7,909 bases of DNA. Source: Sulfurovum sp. (GTDB taxonomy: Bacteria > Campylobacterota > Campylobacteria > Campylobacterales > Sulfurovaceae). A program made the position numbers and the translations under genes. Of this stretch, positions 6,458-7,909 are shown one piece after another. The DNA lies in the NCBI GenBank assembly GCA_015493425.1, contig WGDG01000086.1, positions 1-7,909 on the forward strand, in the 5' to 3' direction. The notes under the pieces were generated by a model. It had not been told where the DNA came from. It did no database searches and saw only the letters and a list, made by a program, of their open reading frames with translations. How positions within the stretch are numbered: position 1 is the first letter of the stretch; every line of letters starts with the position of its first letter.

Positions 6458-7627
6458 ATGGCAAAGGTACTTGTACTTGGCGGAGGTTTCGCCGGAGTGG
6501 AAACTGCAATCTATCTGCGTAAGCATGATATGGATGTAACGCTGGTAAGTGACAGGGATTTTTTTTATATTTATCCTACGTCAATCTGGATTCCTACCGG
6601 TGAAGCGACACAGGATGAGGTAAGTATACCGCTGGATCAGTTGGCTTTTGCCCATGGTTTTCAACTGATTATTGATTCGGTCACTGCGATAGATCCAAAG
6701 AGTAAAAGTGCAACTCTGTCCAGCGGCAGAACGTTGGAAGGGTATGACTATCTTGTGGTTGCATTGGGGCAGGACAAGATACAGCACAAGGGAATGGAAC
6801 ATACCCTGTCTATTTGTGGAAAGCCGGAAGAAGCTACTGAACTCTTTAAGCGTCTTGATGCTTTGGTACGCAAAGGAGAAGGGAAGCTTGCGTTTGGATT
6901 TGGCGGTAACCAGAAAGATTCCTCCGCTGTGAGAGGCGGTCCGGCATTCGAAGTTCTTTTTAACGTACATAATTTTCTGAAGCGAAAAGGATTACGTGAT
7001 AAATTTGAGCTGACTTTTTTTGCCCCGATGGAGAAGCCCGGGCAGAAGATGGGAGAGAAGGCTCTGGTGATGATGGAGAAAATGTTTGCGATGGATGACA
7101 TCAAAAAGAAGATCGGCTCCAAAATTACTGAATTTGTCGAAGACGGCATTCTTTTTGAAGATGGTACGAAACTGGCGTCTGACCTGACCATGTTTATTTC
7201 GGCCGGTACTGGTCACAGCGTCCTGCAAGAGTCCGGGTTGCCGCTGAGTGATGCAGGATTTGTCGTTACCAACGAATACAACGAAATTGAAGGATTTGAC
7301 GGTGTATATGCTGTGGGAGATTCTGCCTCGCTGATGGGACCCCAGTGGCGTGCCAAGCAGGGGCATGTAGCGGAAGTAATGGCGCGTAATACTGCCTATA
7401 ACATCTTTCAGCATGCACAGGGTATCGATTCGAAGAAGAGCTACCTGGATCATTTGAACATCTTGTGTGTAATGGATATTGGAAACGGTGCAGCTTTTGT
7501 TTACAGAGACAACAAGCGTGCCAAAATGATCCCGATGCCGGTTGTCGGACACTGGATGAAAAAAGGCTGGGGCTGGTACTGCCGTAACTCGAAATTAGGT
7601 AAAATCCCCCGAATACCTGGGATGTGA
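6458..7627 (+). CDS. FAD-dependent pyridine-nucleotide-disulfide-type oxidoreductase, sulfide:quinone oxidoreductase-like
   Basis: A 389-residue flavoprotein. The ATG at 6458 is chosen because GAGGAG (6447-6452) lies five bases upstream; an in-frame GTG at 6452 overlaps that site. The Rossmann motif GGGFAGVETAIYL is at 8-20, VVALG at 100-104, and the second FAD-binding motif GVYAVGDSASL at 282-292. Overall layout resembles sulfide:quinone oxidoreductase (SQR): C120 in SICGKPEEA matches the CTPEHA-type position, and C337 in ILCVMDIGNGAAFV matches the C-terminal catalytic Cys. The segment equivalent to the CxGPAYE motif reads AVRGGPAFE (157-165), with no Cys at the usual catalytic position. C375 is the only other Cys. 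The end is rich in Trp and Lys (about 366-389), perhaps a membrane-contact helix. Sulfide oxidation into the quinone pool is plausible but unproven; another quinone-reducing flavoenzyme is an alternative. Confidence 0.88.
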   Translation: MAKVLVLGGGFAGVETAIYLRKHDMDVTLVSDRDFFYIYPTSIWIPTGEATQDEVSIPLDQLAFAHGFQLIIDSVTAIDPKSKSATLSSGRTLEGYDYLVVALGQDKIQHKGMEHTLSICGKPEEATELFKRLDALVRKGEGKLAFGFGGNQKDSSAVRGGPAFEVLFNVHNFLKRKGLRDKFELTFFAPMEKPGQKMGEKALVMMEKMFAMDDIKKKIGSKITEFVEDGILFEDGTKLASDLTMFISAGTGHSVLQESGLPLSDAGFVVTNEYNEIEGFDGVYAVGDSASLMGPQWRAKQGHVAEVMARNTAYNIFQHAQGIDSKKSYLDHLNILCVMDIGNGAAFVYRDNKRAKMIPMPVVGHWMKKGWGWYCRNSKLGKIPRIPGM

Positions 7628-7635
7628 GAACCGTA

Positions 7636-7661
7636 ATAAATGACACCTGCGTGTCGTTTAT
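7636..7661. terminator. Hairpin after the flavoprotein gene, possible terminator
   Basis: Eleven base pairs (one G-U) close on a CTGC tetraloop: 7636-7646 pairs with 7651-7661. It lies nine bases after the stop codon. The T-rich bases form the 3' side of the stem, not a free U-tract, so termination strength is uncertain. The same core hairpin recurs at 7776-7797 in repeat copy 2 with a C-G pair where this copy has U-G. Confidence 0.5.
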
Positions 7662-7674
7662 AGGTTCGAAACCG
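7642..7674 (+). repeat. 33-bp perfect direct repeat, copy 1
   Basis: All 33 bases are identical to 7780-7812. It contains the hairpin core GACAC-CTGC-GTGTC, then GTTTATA, and ends in GGTTCGAAACCG, which can form a short GGTT/AACC hairpin around TTCGAA. The last seven bases (GAAACCG) also begin the first 53-bp unit. Confidence 0.9.
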
Positions 7675-7720
7675 GAGGTGATGTCTCGCAGAGACCACCG
7701 AAGGCCGGGAGGTGCGTTAA
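7668..7720 (+). repeat. 53-bp unit, copy 1
   Basis: Begins GAAACCG and ends in GGCCGGGAG then GCGTTAA; the adjacent unit has the same length and similar ends. The middle folds into GGTG-AT-GTCTC-GCA-GAGAC-CACC (7677-7699), a nine-pair hairpin with a two-base bulge. Confidence 0.6.
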
Positions 7721-7773
7721 GAAACCGTAGTGGTCGTAGCGAAGCGGAGCTGCGGAGGCTGGGAGAGCGTTAA
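7721..7773 (+). repeat. 53-bp unit, copy 2
   Basis: Abuts copy 1 without a gap, begins GAAACCG and ends in GGCTGGGAG then GCGTTAA. Its middle differs in sequence but again forms a hairpin: CGTAGC (7735-7740) with GCTGCG (7749-7754), one G-U pair, eight-base loop. A length of 53 is not a multiple of three, which argues against a coding repeat. Confidence 0.6.
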
Positions 7774-7779
7774 ACAGAC

Positions 7780-7812
7780 GACACCTGCGTGTCGTTTATA
7801 GGTTCGAAACCG
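7780..7812 (+). repeat. 33-bp perfect direct repeat, copy 2
   Basis: Identical to 7642-7674 and 138 bp downstream of it. It again ends in GAAACCG, but the sequence after it does not reach a GCGTTAA end, so any third 53-bp unit is truncated or absent. The hairpin extends to nine pairs (7776-7784 with 7789-7797). Confidence 0.9.
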
Positions 7813-7890
7813 CAAAGACTGGATCCACCCTGGTTCAACGGCACTTATTACCTATATAAATCAATCAAAAACAACTAACAAAGGACTCTT

Positions 7891-7909
7891 ATGAAACAAA
7901 TGACTATAT
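7891..7909 (+). CDS. Start of an unidentified gene (6 codons visible)
   Basis: An ATG at 7891 follows AAGGA (7881-7885) with five bases between, a good ribosome binding site after an AT-rich leader. The visible peptide MKQMTI is too short to identify. The frame runs off the window. A TATATA or TATAAA at 7853-7860 could be its -10 box, but no good -35 is seen. Confidence 0.6.

Larger units (their letters stand above)
7628..7890. other. GC-rich structured intergenic block with nested repeats
   Basis: A 263-nt stretch with no convincing gene. Most of it (about 7640-7840) is clearly richer in G+C than its surroundings and packed with hairpins. The order is: a terminator-like hairpin, 33-bp repeat copy 1, two adjacent 53-bp units, 33-bp repeat copy 2, then an AT-rich stretch with TATATA (7853-7858) and a ribosome binding site for the next gene. 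A 30-codon frame (7681-7773) crosses it but is judged accidental. Confidence 0.75.

Noticed and set aside
6559..6566. T8 tract early in the flavoprotein gene as a phase-variation switch.
   Set aside because: The tract is short, encodes the expected DFFYIYP sequence in frame, and a single sequence cannot show length variation.
7661..7674. GGTTCGAAACC resembling a tRNA T-arm.
   Set aside because: The stem is too short, there is no acceptor, D or anticodon arm around either copy, and the motif is part of the 33-bp repeat.
7681..7773. A 30-codon frame encoding an Arg-rich peptide (10 Arg), preceded by GGAGG.
   Set aside because: Only two bases separate GGAGG from the ATG, the frame crosses two 53-bp units that are out of frame with each other, and the base composition follows the hairpins. 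It looks like a by-product of GC-rich repeats.
7642..7812. The repeats as a CRISPR array.
   Set aside because: Only two copies with a 105-bp interval that itself contains repeats, and no cas genes nearby.
7628..7812. Integron attC-like sites, suggested by GCGTTAA ends.
   Set aside because: No matching RYYYAAC partner flanks the structure, and no integrase or cassette arrangement is visible.

Overview
This 7.9-kb window looks like chromosomal DNA of a Campylobacterota (Epsilonproteobacteria) member, most like the Sulfurovum/Sulfurimonas group. The basis is the moderate-to-low GC, the tight gene packing with 1-4 nt overlaps, the protein style (for example the RYSGTEN variant of the GlmM phosphate loop), and the pairing of a cbb3-oxidase assembly gene with a sulfide:quinone-oxidoreductase-like flavoprotein. 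The taxon is inferred from the proteins; there is no rRNA in the window.

Region 1 (1-3249, + strand) is a compact, probably translationally coupled operon. It holds the 3' three-quarters of glmM (amino-sugar supply for the cell wall), lspA (lipoprotein signal peptidase; TAATG overlap), an exported phytase-like/esterase-like beta-propeller protein (ATGA overlap), and a single-domain PqiA-family membrane protein (GTGA overlap). Three of the four act at or feed the envelope.

Region 2 (3253-4064, - strand) converges on region 1 with 3 nt between stop codons. It holds a small DUF493 (YbeD-like) protein with its own TATAAT box, and moaC (molybdenum cofactor synthesis), which starts with GTG.

Region 3 (4065-4220) is a divergent intergenic control region. 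It has a near-consensus sigma-70 promoter (TTGACT, 17 nt, TACAAT) pointing right. Upstream of it are three TGACG motifs spaced exactly 20 bp apart, plus one inverted copy that overlaps the promoter spacer.

Region 4 (4221-7627, + strand) starts with a serine-recombinase-fold protein that seems to have lost its catalytic arginines but kept its helix-turn-helix, so it is probably a transcription factor. ccoG follows directly (stop codon abutting start codon) and encodes the polyferredoxin needed for cbb3 oxidase copper-centre assembly. After a 77-nt gap with a hairpin comes a flavoprotein resembling sulfide:quinone oxidoreductase but lacking one of the usual active-site cysteines.

Region 5 (7628-7890) is a GC-rich, hairpin-rich non-coding block. 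It has a perfect 33-bp direct repeat (138 bp apart) and two adjacent 53-bp units with conserved ends and different hairpins in the middle. A new reading frame with a good ribosome binding site begins at 7891 and runs off the window. The two most unusual things here are the recombinase-turned-regulator with its operator-like array, and the nested repeat block.
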